The notes under the pieces: generated by a model | Database searches by the model: none | What the model was told of the DNA's origin: nothing | Seen by the model: only the letters and a program-made list of their open reading frames with translations | Position numbers and translations under genes: made by a program | In this document: positions 1-10,559 of the stretch, one piece after another | How positions within the stretch are numbered: the stretch's first letter is position 1 | Layout: every line of letters begins with the position of its first letter | DNA from: Anas platyrhynchos | Taxonomy: Eukaryota > Chordata > Aves > Anseriformes > Anatidae | DNA length: 64,000 bases | Assembly (NCBI RefSeq): GCF_047663525.1 | Contig: NC_092612.1 | Location: 5,427,501 to 5,491,500, forward strand | Direction of reading: 5' to 3'

Positions 1-1068
1 GTCACAATGCTGAGGTCACAATGCTGAGGTCCTATTGCTGAGGTCACAATGCGGAGATCCTATTGCTGAGGTGCTATTCCTGAAGTTCTATTGCTGAGGT
101 CATAATGCGGAGGTCCTATTGCTGAGGTCTTATTGCTGAGGTCACAATGCTGAGGTCACAATGCTGAGGTCACAATGCTGAGGTCACAATGCTGAGGTCC
201 TATTGCTGAGGTCCTATTGGTGAGGTCATATTGCTGAGGTCATATTCCTGAGGTTTTATTGCTGAGGTCACAATGCTGAGGTCCTATTGCTGAGGTCCTA
301 TTGCTGATGTCCTATTGCTGAGGTCACAATGCAGAGGTCCTATTGCTGAGGTCACAATGCTTACGTCCTGTTGCTGAGGTCCTATTGCTGAGGTCACAAT
401 GCTGAGGTCCTCTTGCTGAGGTCACAATGGAGAGGTCCTATTGCTGAGGTCCTCTTGCTGAGGTCACAATGCAGAGGTCACAATTCTGAGGTCCTATTGC
501 TGAGGTCCCAAAGCTGAGGTCCCAATGCTGAGGTCTTATTGCTGAGGTCACAATGCTGAGGTCACAATGCTGAGGTCCTTTTGCTGAGGTCACAGTGTTG
601 AGGTCCTATTGCTGAGGTCACAATGCTGAGGTCACAATGCTGAGGTCCTCTTGCTGAGGTCACAATGCAGAGGTCACAATTCTGAGGTCCTATTGCTGAG
701 GTCCTATTGGTGAGGTCCTATTGCTGAGGTCCTATTGCTTAGGTCACAATTCTGAGGTCCTATTGCTGAGGTCACAATGCTGAGGTCCTATTGCTGAGGT
801 CCTATTGATGAGGTCACAATGCTGAGGTCACAATGCTGAGGTCCTATTGCTGAGGTCACAATGCGGAGATCCTATTGATGAGGTGCTATTCCTGAGGTCC
901 TATTGCTGAGGTCATAATGCTGAGGTATTTTTGCTGAGGTCCTATTGCTGAGGTCCTATTGCTGAGGTCCTATTGCTGAGGTCCTATTGCTGAGGTTTTA
1001 TTGCTGAGGTCACAATGCTGAGGTCCTATTGCTGAGGTCCTATTGCTGACGTCACAATGCAGAGGTCC
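1..1068. repeat. 14-bp satellite array, left part
   Basis: Tandem monomers of 14 bp, mainly two variants: GAGGTCCTATTGCT and GAGGTCACAATGCT, with point variants such as GAGGTCACAATGCA or GATGTCCTATTGCT. The array is already running at base 1, so its left end is outside the window. It is interrupted at 1068 by a retrovirus; removing that element and one copy of the 5-bp duplication joins this block in register to the array at 7726. No gene is seen in it. Confidence 0.97.
1064..1068. repeat. Target-site duplication of ERV-A, left copy
   Basis: GGTCC immediately before the LTR. The same five bases follow the other LTR at 7726-7730. Both lie at the same place in a satellite monomer, which shows a clean retroviral integration into the array. 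Confidence 0.85.
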
Positions 1069-1137
1069 TGTCGCGTTAAAGGGGTGTAGCTGATTAACCG
1101 TCACGGGCCCGTTTGGATTCAGAGTACTGAACCAGTC

Positions 1138-1290
1138 GGACATTCACCAAAACTGGGGGTCCGTTCGGACAATCACCAAAAACGTAATAACCGCCTGGGG
1201 GTCCACTCAGACATTCACCAAAAACGTATTAACCACCTGGGGGTCCGTTCAGACATTCACCAACAATGCATTAACCGTCTGGGGGTCTGG
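1138..1290. repeat. 42-bp repeats in the ERV-A LTR (also 6499-6651)
   Basis: About 3.5 copies of a 42-bp unit containing GACATTCACCAAAAACGT and CTGGGGGTCC. The GGGGGTC cores start at 1155, 1197, 1239 and 1281. In retroviral orientation they fall in U5, downstream of the poly(A) signal. Copy number and sequence are the same in both LTRs. Confidence 0.85.
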
Positions 1291-1376
1291 TTAGATTCAG
1301 AACACTGAATTATCACGGATAATCACCCTCACCCAAGTCGCATTAATGAAAGCTATCACAATGCAATCAAGTATGG

Positions 1377-1382
1377 TTTATT
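1377..1382 (-). terminator. Likely poly(A) signal of ERV-A
   Basis: TTTATT on the plus strand is AATAAA on the minus (retroviral) strand, about 310 bp before the LTR end. The copy in the other LTR is at 6738-6743. Confidence 0.5.
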
Positions 1383-1466
1383 ACAGCAACAGATAATCAG
1401 GTTCTTTTGGATTGCCGGTGATAGTGACTGTCTGCAAAAGCAAGCTAGTATGCATGAAATACACGG

Positions 1467-1592
1467 GTGTTATAGGTGTTACAGATGTCACAGATGTCAC
1501 AGATGTTACAGATGTTATAGATGTTACAGATGTTACAGATGTTATAGGTGTTATAGGTGTTATAGGTGTTACAGGTGTTACAGGTGTTACAG
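1467..1592. repeat. 9-bp minisatellite in the ERV-A LTR (also 6828-6953)
   Basis: Fourteen tandem 9-bp units of the form (G/A)TGTTA(C/T)AG, with two ATGTCACAG units. Both LTRs have the same number and order of variants. Because 9 is a multiple of 3, it makes spurious open frames on both strands with tripeptide periodicity; these are not genes. Confidence 0.93.
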
Positions 1593-2364
1593 GTGCGCAG
1601 CCTAGAAATAAACGCGTTAAAAGGATCAAAGACTCTATAGAGATTTATGAGCAAATATTCAGATCTCACCCAAAGGCGTCCCAATGGGGGGGGAAGAGAG
1701 GCTCAGCCCGTCGACTGATCCCAGGAGTCAGGAGGTCCTAAGGATGTTGTATGTCCTCGGGATGGTATCTCCCCTGACGATGGTATCTTCCCTAACATCC
1801 CCTCTCTCTTGGGCCAATTTATATTATTTTCTATCTTTTAGGTGGAGCTTGAGTGGCTCTAGTCAAGCATATCTTAGTTATGATTGGTGTAAAGTTTTCC
1901 CGTCTCCGTTTAAAGTAATAGGCTCCGAGAAATTCAGAGCGCATGCTCAGTGAGGGGTGGTCGCACCTTGGAGGCGGGTAGCTTTTGGGATGGAGGTGTG
2001 TTTTGGTATTATAATGATATTATAATGAGCAAAAAGTACACTAGGGTACAGCATTTGTCAAAACATGACAGGTCTTTGGCTTAGGGTGGCAAAAAGTGCA
2101 GCTTTGTGCACAAGAACAATCGAGGCCCCACCTGATTACAGAGCCTAGCCGTGGTGTCTCCACTCCACTCCACGCTCCGTGGTGTTCCTTAGAGCTAGCA
2201 CACCAAGTTTCCCCAGCGCGATAGCATCTAAGGTTGGGAGCCTAGGGAATGCTCAGATAATGCAGTTATGCCCTACCCTGAAAGCCTCTTCAATGCTGTA
2301 CCTTTTCCTTAAAAGTGTGAATGTTAGTTTTATTTTCCTAGTTACTTCAGGCATTTACACCACA

Positions 2365-4135
2365 TAATCCACCCCGTGACTATAGTCACTCAAGCTTCAC
2401 GACAGTTGAAATATGTCGGGGATATCACATACATTCTCGGATTGAGGTTTATCGAGTGTATGTACATTGTGTAGGGATGCTAAACGTTTCATCATAAACC
2501 AGAGTTTAACATACAAACTAATTGTCAGTATAAAACATAATACAGTATTAGCAGAACAATAACAGGGTGAAGCATCTTGTTGAAGATTCCCTTGGCAGCT
2601 GGCGATCATCCAAACAAAGTGTCCCACCAACGGTGTCTCTCATCTCTCTTCACTCTTTCCATTACTCGATGTATTTCTTGTGCATCATGGTGGACAGTAA
2701 TCAGAGTCTTTTGTCCATTTTCTCGGACTTGTGTCATCAGCTGCTTCAGGTCCTCATGTACCAGCAATTTCTTCACCAAGGTGAGGTTCATTCCAATAGG
2801 AGTAGGCAGCAGTTCATGAAGCAGAATATAATTAGATGCAATAAGTTGATAAGAAGTGACAGGAACTGAGTATTTAAAATCACATCCTAGAATTTTGGTA
2901 AAATTGCAAACACAAACATTAGAGTGATTACTGGTATCTACAACTATAGAATCACAATGAGTTCTCATACAAACACAACCTTTCCCAATATATATAAGTA
3001 CAATTTCAAGGGTTTCATTAGGATGTATCTCAAAGTGGCAAATATTTTGCTCAGTGTCAAGACAAATGTCTTGAGATTCCAGCGTATTACTTTCACAGAT
3101 GAAACCTTTTTGTTCACGCACAATGCATGCATTTACATCAATTGTTTGCCACTTTCCTCCCTTTTGATGGGCCCATACTTTATGCTCTTTAGGATAAAGT
3201 ATAGTTCCATTATGATTGAGTCCTAATGCAATGATTGGATATACATTGTATACGGTGGCATTACTTATAGTAAGTATAAAGGCAACAATTTGATCATTTT
3301 AATGGGTAAAGTTGACTAATTGCCACCAAGCTTGAAATTCTTTTTCAAATTCTGAAGCATTATCCCAAATCAATTTTCAAATTTCAGTGGGCAAAGTTCC
3401 TCCTTCTCCCTCTCTAATAATAGCTGCTGCTACAGATTGTATCCATAACTGTGCTTGGATACAGCTCAAGGCAAGGGAGGTATTGCCTTGGGCTTTTCCA
3501 AGGGTATTTACAATTAATTGATGATCATTTTATTTTATTGGTTGTTCCAATTTCCTTAGGTCATCTGTAGTAGCAGTTATTCTACTCATTAAGACCTCAT
3601 AACCTAGTTGCATCCTGTGGCACGCACTGAGCTACCCTTTTTAGGGACCAACTAGGGTCAAAGAGAATTTGTTGTTGAATTATGTAAGGGCCTGTATTGA
3701 AGATGGAAGGAGTTAGACCAATGGGAGGCTGAGTCGGTTCGTTTTCAAATATCTGCAGGGGCAGAGGCTTCGTATCCTTTGACCATGAATTCAAATAGTA
3801 ATTCTGTGCCTCTGTAGCCTCAGAGACAGTACACAATTATAGGTTTGGTGAAAGTAAAATTGTACCAGTAATCAAAATTTGGTTCAGTTATTTTAGTTAT
3901 TTGGCAACCAATTTGTATTGTTTGTCCAGACATGGCTTGAAGTTCAGCCATTCTTAGAGAATTGTTCCAACTCCATTCATCTTTTGAAAATATTTTGTTT
4001 CCATGTAGAACTAAAGTAGAGAGATTTAGGTCCTTTCTGTTTTGAGATGTTCCAGTGACTGTACTATACTGTGACAATACATGGTTAAATGCCATGGTGA
4101 AACACCTCAGCTCCATGCACAGCCACAGTAGCTAA
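2365..4135 (-). pseudogene. env remnant of ERV-A
   Basis: Broken envelope-like sequence read leftwards. Open pieces lie at about 3820-4116 (surface-like, with Asn-X-Ser/Thr glycosylation signals), 3597-3836, and 2606-3121 (cysteine-rich, transmembrane-subunit-like, ending in an Arg-Trp-Trp-Asp motif). A TGA directly after the last piece interrupts the frame, a hydrophobic membrane-anchor-like segment follows, and a second TGA comes next. The assignment rests on position between pol and the 3' LTR, glycosylation sites, cysteine pattern and the hydrophobic segment. It cannot make a full envelope. A G-rich stretch just before the 3' LTR (plus strand 2365-2378) is a weak polypurine-tract candidate. 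Confidence 0.6.
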
Positions 4136-4286
4136 GTTTCCTTTAAGGTCTGTAATTCCATCAAGGTCAGGGTAAAGCATAGCATCATTAATCCAAACTG
4201 TTGATTCGTCATCTTCCAGCTGTCCCTATACAGTTCGCTCAGGGTTCCTGTGAACACAAAAGAAAATAAAATATGCTCGGTTGTAT
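4136..4286 (-). pseudogene. Out-of-frame tail of ERV-A reverse transcriptase and deletion junction
   Basis: The pol frame ends at 4287, but a neighbouring frame stays open for some 30 further residues, beginning upstream within 4287-4380 with an aromatic-rich stretch ending Ile-Lys-Asp-Cys-Tyr-Phe, like the region around the first catalytic Asp of reverse transcriptase. That frame ends at a stop at about 4227. Fingers, palm YxDD, RNase H and integrase are absent, so a large internal deletion joins early RT to env. Confidence 0.5.
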
Positions 4287-5123
4287 TCAACCGGCAGGGT
4301 TACAAAGAGGGTGAAATAGCAATCTTTGATTTCCCATGCATAGAAATATTTGGGAGTAGTTAGCACTATTGCTACTGTTAGAAACACAGAGGGCTTTCAC
4401 TATCTCTGCCATGTTTGGAACTGCGGCAGTCAAAGGTGTAGTGTTAGCGTTCAGCTGTCTGTAATCCACTGTAAAATGCCATTGCCTGGTTGGTTTCTTT
4501 ACCGGCCACACTGGTGAATTGTAAGGTGAATTGGTCCTTTTAATAATGTCTCTTTTTTCCAATTCTGTTACCACCCCGTCAATCCCCATAAGTGCTGCTG
4601 CTGACAACAGATATTGCCGATCATTAATGATTTTAGCAGGGGATGAGGGTATGGATGTTTGTAACAGACTCAGTCTCATGGTGCCTGAATCCTTTTGATG
4701 TGTCGCGAAACTCCACGCAGTTCCATCAGGGAGTTTCCACATACGACCATGCAGTATGTCAAATCCTAAAATATTAGTATATGCAGCACCAACTAATACT
4801 TCTACCCTGGTTAATTTTTGTTCCTCTGGCAACCAGAGTGAAATTTTTGCAGTGGGGCATTGTTTTTCCACACCATTGATTCCCGTGAATTTAACCCTGC
4901 GTTGACCAGGTGTTATGCTCAGGGTTTGTGCTGTTGCATGTGTAATTACTGACATTTGGGTCCTGGTTTCAATAAGAAAATTTACCAATATTTTTGGGGG
5001 TTCAACAGGAATGGCAATGATAGGGTCAATATGTTCATTAGAGAGCCATTGAATTGTTAATACCTGCCGAGCAGGGTGGCTCATTGCCCTCCCCGGGGAT
5101 AAGAGTTTTTTTGCTGACACCAC
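4287..5123 (-). pseudogene. ERV-A pro-pol, truncated, with inactive protease
   Basis: Lies in the -1 frame relative to gag and is entered through the slippery site at 5105-5111, so the nominal start near 5123 is not a real initiation codon. Residues about 45-150 are a retroviral aspartic protease. The catalytic triplet, normally Asp-Thr/Ser-Gly, reads Glu-Thr-Arg here (plus strand about 4967-4975), so the protease should be inactive. From residue about 170 come the first conserved blocks of reverse transcriptase (NSPYNSPVWPVKK, then FTVDYRQLN). The frame is lost shortly after the TAAVPNMAEI block, before the catalytic YxDD. The RT blocks resemble class III (ERV-L/spuma-like) and alpha/beta-like avian elements; the short length prevents a firm class call. 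Confidence 0.85.
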
Positions 5124-6400
5124 AACTCACCTCGTTCCCTATTAGGTTTCAACCTCTCTTTGAATTTGGGATATCTGGGATTTTTAGTGTGGATTTGGTG
5201 GACTCGCCGAGAGTGGTCTTGGGATTTAATACTGGATGAATTAATCCAGCCCATTCGGTGTCCGTACTTATCTATGTCTTGTACCAATTCACTCCAGGTG
5301 GGAATAGGGGAGTTAGGATTTTGCCTACAACCACTATCATCATCCCTACAAGCAGCTAGTATATGATCTTGGGTGTTTGCTACAAACATCTTAAGACAAT
5401 CAGGGAGTCCATGGATGAGAGGGGTTAACCGAATCGGATCAATAGGAGCTAACATCGGGGATTTCCTAAATTCATCTCTTTCATATATCGCCTGAATGCA
5501 GGCTGCTTTCTGTACTGCTACAGCCAGGTCAGCTCCTGGTGTGGTGGTTAAAAATACTGCAGGTCTCCAAAAGCCTCCTACCTCTTCCTCACTCAACATC
5601 ATTCGATCTCCTCCTTTAAGAGAAACTCGACACACATACTCAACTTCTGATTCCCCTGACCGCCTTGAGAACTTCTCCTGTATTTTAACCAACTCTGCTG
5701 GTGGCAACGGAATCGTTCGCACAGTAGTGCAGATTTCATCATTATCATCAACAGTAGTCTCAGTCTTAACCAAAGGTCTCAAGGAAATGGATTGGGGTTC
5801 AGAATCAGAAATCTCTTCAACACCATCATCACTGTCAGACCAGAAATCACTGTCCCAGCTTTCAGGTTCTGCATTATGCAGCACTCCACGAATCTGCTTG
5901 ACCGGAGCACAAGGCTGTACTTTATTTAACAGATGACTAACCCTCTCCAGCAATTGTTTAAGATGATTATTCTCATGCACAAGTTTATCATTTTCACTCA
6001 CAAGTTTATCATTTTCAGTCACAAGTTTGTCATTCTCAATGGAAAGTTTATTATTTTCATCCAAAAGTTTATCCACTCTGATTCCTAATGTTTTTCCCGT
6101 CTCCCTTTCAAAGGCCAATGATGACTTCAATATTTCATTCTCTGATTTCAAAGCTGTATGTTCCGCATCAGAGATCAATTTGGGAGCAGGAGTTTCCTTA
6201 GCTTTTTGCCGAGCACAAGACAAACAATCTCCTAACACAGCATAAATCGCACCTTTACCCTTTCTTTGACCAATCTTTCGTGAAGCCTGACACGGCTCAA
6301 TGTGCTCTACCACTTTCTCCTCATCTTTCCAAAACTTTTGGGAAAACTCCTTCCCTGCCTGGGAAGGGGCACATTTATATTTTTGCAGTAGTTTATCCAT
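5081..6400 (-). CDS. ERV-A gag-like coiled-coil protein, 439 aa
   Basis: An uninterrupted gag-position frame beginning at an ATG (plus strand 6398-6400) four bases past the primer-binding site. Residues 1-75 are basic with several cysteines. About 81-160 is a long coiled coil; between about 110 and 150 it becomes a near-perfect heptad series in which the unit ENDKLV recurs, with Leu and Asn at core positions. Residues about 180-215 are acidic and serine-rich. About 240-400 is capsid-like (helical, with a Pro-Ile-Asp-Pro-Ile-Arg-Leu stretch). The C-terminus is basic, with no complete zinc knuckle. The stop codon lies 24 nt past the frameshift site. An intact gag in a dead provirus with identical LTRs may still be expressed. 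Chicken ENS-1/ERNI is a known coiled-coil gag-derived protein of similar size; homology here is a suggestion only. Confidence 0.85.
   Translation of the reverse strand: MDKLLQKYKCAPSQAGKEFSQKFWKDEEKVVEHIEPCQASRKIGQRKGKGAIYAVLGDCLSCARQKAKETPAPKLISDAEHTALKSENEILKSSLAFERETGKTLGIRVDKLLDENNKLSIENDKLVTENDKLVSENDKLVHENNHLKQLLERVSHLLNKVQPCAPVKQIRGVLHNAEPESWDSDFWSDSDDGVEEISDSEPQSISLRPLVKTETTVDDNDEICTTVRTIPLPPAELVKIQEKFSRRSGESEVEYVCRVSLKGGDRMMLSEEEVGGFWRPAVFLTTTPGADLAVAVQKAACIQAIYERDEFRKSPMLAPIDPIRLTPLIHGLPDCLKMFVANTQDHILAACRDDDSGCRQNPNSPIPTWSELVQDIDKYGHRMGWINSSSIKSQDHSRRVHQIHTKNPRYPKFKERLKPNRERGELWCQQKNSYPRGGQ
5105..5111 (-). promoter_or_regulatory. -1 ribosomal frameshift site A AAA AAC
   Basis: On the minus strand gag reads CAA AAA AAC, giving the heptamer A AAA AAC in the X XXY YYZ phase needed for -1 slippage. 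The -1 frame continues directly into the protease frame, while the zero frame stops 24 nt later (TGA). A self-complementary CCCCGGGG begins seven nt downstream. The same heptamer is used by betaretroviruses and HTLV. Confidence 0.88.
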
Positions 6401-6404
6401 AGCA

Positions 6405-6422
6405 ATCCTGCCGACTACGCCA
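6405..6422 (-). promoter_or_regulatory. Primer-binding site for tRNA-Ser (ERV-A)
   Basis: Minus-strand TGGCGTAGTCGGCAGGAT is an exact 18-nt complement of the 3' end of vertebrate tRNA-Ser of the AGA/TGA type, including the added CCA. It lies seven bases inside the 5' LTR (6430). Confidence 0.88.
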
Positions 6423-6429
6423 ATTTTAC

Positions 6430-7725
6430 TGTCGCGTTAAAGGGGTGTAGCTGATTAACCGTCACGGGCCCGTTTGGATTCAGAGTACTGAACCAGTCGG
6501 ACATTCACCAAAACTGGGGGTCCGTTCGGACAATCACCAAAAACGTAATAACCGCCTGGGGGTCCACTCAGACATTCACCAAAAACGTATTAACCACCTG
6601 GGGGTCCGTTCAGACATTCACCAACAATGCATTAACCGTCTGGGGGTCTGGTTAGATTCAGAACACTGAATTATCACGGATAATCACCCTCACCCAAGTC
6701 GCATTAATGAAAGCTATCACAATGCAATCAAGTATGGTTTATTACAGCAACAGATAATCAGGTTCTTTTGGATTGCCGGTGATAGTGACTGTCTGCAAAA
6801 GCAAGCTAGTATGCATGAAATACACGGGTGTTATAGGTGTTACAGATGTCACAGATGTCACAGATGTTACAGATGTTATAGATGTTACAGATGTTACAGA
6901 TGTTATAGGTGTTATAGGTGTTATAGGTGTTACAGGTGTTACAGGTGTTACAGGTGCGCAGCCTAGAAATAAACGCGTTAAAAGGATCAAAGACTCTATA
7001 GAGATTTATGAGCAAATATTCAGATCTCACCCAAAGGCGTCCCAATGGGGGGGGAAGAGAGGCTCAGCCCGTCGACTGATCCCAGGAGTCAGGAGGTCCT
7101 AAGGATGTTGTATGTCCTCGGGATGGTATCTCCCCTGACGATGGTATCTTCCCTAACATCCCCTCTCTCTTGGGCCAATTTATATTATTTTCTATCTTTT
7201 AGGTGGAGCTTGAGTGGCTCTAGTCAAGCATATCTTAGTTATGATTGGTGTAAAGTTTTCCCGTCTCCGTTTAAAGTAATAGGCTCCGAGAAATTCAGAG
7301 CGCATGCTCAGTGAGGGGTGGTCGCACCTTGGAGGCGGGTAGCTTTTGGGATGGAGGTGTGTTTTGGTATTATAATGATATTATAATGAGCAAAAAGTAC
7401 ACTAGGGTACAGCATTTGTCAAAACATGACAGGTCTTTGGCTTAGGGTGGCAAAAAGTGCAGCTTTGTGCACAAGAACAATCGAGGCCCCACCTGATTAC
7501 AGAGCCTAGCCGTGGTGTCTCCACTCCACTCCACGCTCCGTGGTGTTCCTTAGAGCTAGCACACCAAGTTTCCCCAGCGCGATAGCATCTAAGGTTGGGA
7601 GCCTAGGGAATGCTCAGATAATGCAGTTATGCCCTACCCTGAAAGCCTCTTCAATGCTGTACCTTTTCCTTAAAAGTGTGAATGTTAGTTTTATTTTCCT
7701 AGTTACTTCAGGCATTTACACCACA
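6430..7725 (-). mobile_element. 5' LTR of ERV-A
   Basis: 1,296 bp, drives leftward transcription, and reads identical to 1069-2364. It contains the 42-bp repeats at 6499-6651, the 9-bp minisatellite at 6828-6953 and the poly(A) signal at 6738-6743. The 3' edge on the plus strand (TTACACCACA) passes directly into the satellite. Confidence 0.93.
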
Positions 7726-7730
7726 GGTCC
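7726..7730. repeat. Target-site duplication of ERV-A, right copy
   Basis: GGTCC, matching 1064-1068, and the start of the resumed satellite. Confidence 0.85.
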
Positions 7731-10559
7731 TATTGCTGAGGTCACAATGCAGAGGTCCAATTGCTGAGGTCCTATTGCTGATGTCCTATTGCTGAGGTCC
7801 TATTGCTGAGGTCCTATTGCTGAGGTCCTATTGCTGAGGTCCTATTCCTGAGGTCCTATTTTTTAGGTCCTATTGCTGAGGTCCTATTGCTGAGGTCAGA
7901 ATGCTGAGGTCCTATTGCTGAGGTCACAATGCTGAGGTGCTTTTGCTGAGGTCTCAATGCTGAGGTCTCAATGCTGAGGTCCTATTGCTGAGGTCCTATT
8001 GCTGAGGTCCTATTGCTGAGGTCACAATGCTGAGGTCACAATGCTGAGGTCCTATTTCTGAGGTCCAATTGCTGAGGTCCTATTGCTGAGGTCCTATTGC
8101 TGAGGTCACAATGCTGAGGTCCTATTGCTGAGGTCCTATTTCTGAGGTCCTATTCCTGAGGTCACAATGCTGTGGTCCTATTGCTGAGGTCCTATTGCTG
8201 AGGTCACAATGCTGAGGTCCTATTTCTGAGGTCCTATTTCTGAGGTCCAATTGCTGAGGTCCTATTGCTGAGGTCGTATTGCTGAGGTCGCATTGCTGAG
8301 GTCGTATTACTGAGGTCGTATTGCTGATGTCCTACTGCTGAGGTCCTACTGCTGATGTCCTACTGCTGAGGTCCTACTGCTGAGGTCCTACTGCTGAGGT
8401 CCTATTGCTGAGGTCCTATTGCTGAGGTACTACTGCTGAGGTCCTACTGCTGAGGTCCTATTGCCGAGGTGCTATTTTTGAGGTCCTACTGCTGAGGTCA
8501 CAATGCGGAGGTCCTGTTGCTGAAGTCCTATTGCAGAGGTCCTATTGCTGAGGTCACAATGCTTATTTCACAATGCTTAGGTCACAATCCTGAGGTCCTA
8601 TTTCTGAGGTCCTATTTCTGAGGTCCTATTGCTGAGGTCCTGTTGCTGAGGTTACAATGCTGAGGTCCTATTGCTGAGGTTACAATGCTGAGGTCCTATT
8701 GCTTAGGTCCTCTTGCTGAGGTCCTCTTGCTGAGGTCACAATGCTGAGGTCACAATGCTGATGTCCTATTGCTGAGGTCACAATGCTGAGGTCACAATGC
8801 TGAGGTCCTATTGCTGAGGTCACAATGATGAGGTCACAGTGCTGAGGTCCTATTGCTGTGGTCCCAATGCTGAGGTCACAATATTGCGGTCACAATCCTG
8901 AGGTCCTTTTGCTGAGGTCCTTTTGCTGAGGTCCTATTGCTGAGGTCCCAATGCTGAGGTCCCAATGCTGAGGTCCCAATGCTGAGGTCCTATTTCTGAG
9001 GTCACAATGCTGAGGTCCTATTGCTGAGGTCCTATTGCTGAGGTCACAATGCTGAGGTCACAATGCTTTGGTCCTATTGCTGAGGTCACAATGCTGAGGT
9101 CCTATTGCTGAGGTACTATTGCTGAGGTCACAATGCTGAGGTCCTATTGCTGAGGTCCTGCTGCTGAGCTCAAAATGTTGAGGTCCTATTGCTGAGGTCA
9201 CAATGCTGAGGTCCTTTTGCTGAGGTCCTATTTCTGAGAAGCTTTTCCTGAGGTTCTATTGCTGAGGTCACAATGCTGAGGTCATAATAATGAGGTCCTA
9301 TTGCTGAGGTCCTATTGCTGAGGTCCTATTGCTGAGGTCCTATTGCTGAGGTCCTATTGCTGAGGTCACAATGCTGAGGTCATATTGCTGAGGTCCTAGT
9401 GCTGAGGTCCTATTGCTGAGGTCACAATGCTGAGGTCACAATGCTGAGGTCCTATTGCTGAGTTCCTATTGCTGAGGTCGTATTGCTGAGGTCATAATGT
9501 TGAGGTCACAATGCTCAGGTCACAATTCTGAGGTCCTATTGCGGAGGTCCTATTGCTGAGGCCACAATGCTGAGGCCACAATGCTGAGGCCACAATGCTG
9601 AGGTCACAATGCTGAGGTCACAATGCTGAGGTCCTATTGCCGAGGTCCTATTGCTGAGGTCACGTTGCTGAGGTCCTATTTCTTCGGTGACAATGCTGAG
9701 GTCACAATGCTGAGGCCACAATTCTGAGGTCCTATTGCTGAGGTCACAATGCTGAGGTCACAATGCTGAGGTCCTATTGCTGAGGTCACAATGCTGAGGT
9801 CACAATGCTGAGGTCCTATTGCCGAGGTCCTATTGCTGAGGTCACAATGCTGAGGTCACAATGCTGAGGTCTTATTGCTGAGTTCCTATTGCTGAGGTCC
9901 TTTTGCTGAGGTCCTATTGCTGAGGTCACAATGCTGAGGTCACAATGCTTTGGTCCTATTGCTGAGGTCACAGTGCTGAGGTCCTATTGCTGAGGTCCTA
10001 TTGCTGAGGTCCTGTTGCTGAGGTCAAAATGCTGAGGTCACAATGCTGAGGTCCTATTGCTGAGGTCAAAATGCTGAGGTCCTATTGCTGAGTTCACAAT
10101 GCTGAGGTTTTATTGCTGAGGTCACAATGTTGAGGTCACAAAGCTGAGGTCCTATTGCTGAGGTCCTATTGCTGAGTTCACAATGATGAGGTCCTCTTGC
10201 TGAGGTCCTATTGCTGAGGTCACAATGCGGAGGTCCTATTGCTGAGGTCCTGTTGCTGAGGTCCTATTGCTGAGGTCACAATGCTGAGGTCCCATTGCTG
10301 AGGTCCTACCGCTTAGGTCACAATGCTGAGGTCCTATTGCTGAGGTCCTATTCCTGAGGTCCTATTGCTGAGGTTACAATGCTGAGTTCTCAATGCTGAG
10401 GTCCTATTGCTGAGGTCACAATGCAGAGGTCACAATGCTGAGGTCCTATTTCTGAGAAGCTATTCCTGAGGTTCTATTGCTGAGGTCACAATGCTGAGGT
10501 CATAATAATGAGGTCCTATTGCTGAGGTCCTATTGCTGATGTCACAATGCTGAGGTCAC

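Larger units (their letters stand above)
1069..2364 (-). mobile_element. 3' LTR of ERV-A
   Basis: 1,296 bp, identical by eye to the copy at 6430-7725 (offset 5,361 throughout). Read on the minus strand it begins TGTGGTG and ends GCGACA. A minus-strand AATAAA at 1377-1382 is the likely poly(A) signal, leaving a U5 of about 300 bp. An AT-rich TATA-like stretch lies at about 2008-2028. The short frames inside it (for example 1381-1629 and 1684-1953) occur in both LTRs and are not genes. Confidence 0.93.
1069..7725 (-). mobile_element. ERV-A: defective endogenous retrovirus, minus strand
   Basis: A provirus of 6,657 bp with two 1,296-bp LTRs (1069-2364 and 6430-7725) that begin and end TG/CA. 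It is transcribed leftwards: LTR, tRNA-Ser primer site, gag, -1 frameshift, protease plus the start of reverse transcriptase, env remnant, LTR. The internal part is only about 4.1 kb because most of reverse transcriptase, RNase H and integrase is missing. The two LTRs look identical base for base, so the insertion is very recent, yet the coding part is crippled; it was probably moved by proteins of a relative. The plan (gag directly after the LTR, truncated pol, relic env) resembles the chicken ENS-1/ERNI (Soprano) family. That comparison is from memory of the family plan and was not tested by alignment. Confidence 0.93.

Noticed and set aside
1..1068. Repeat array considered as CRISPR
   Set aside because: Units are 14 bp with no unique spacers, in a vertebrate-type context.
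1138..1290. Link between the 42-bp LTR repeat and the 14-bp satellite (42 = 3 x 14)
   Set aside because: The sequences are not similar; the numerical relation is most likely chance.
1381..1953. Small frames in the ERV-A LTRs (109, 89, 82 and 79 aa), duplicated at 6742-7314
   Set aside because: They are created by the 9-bp minisatellite and LTR sequence on both strands, with no domain. Their duplication only reflects the two LTRs.
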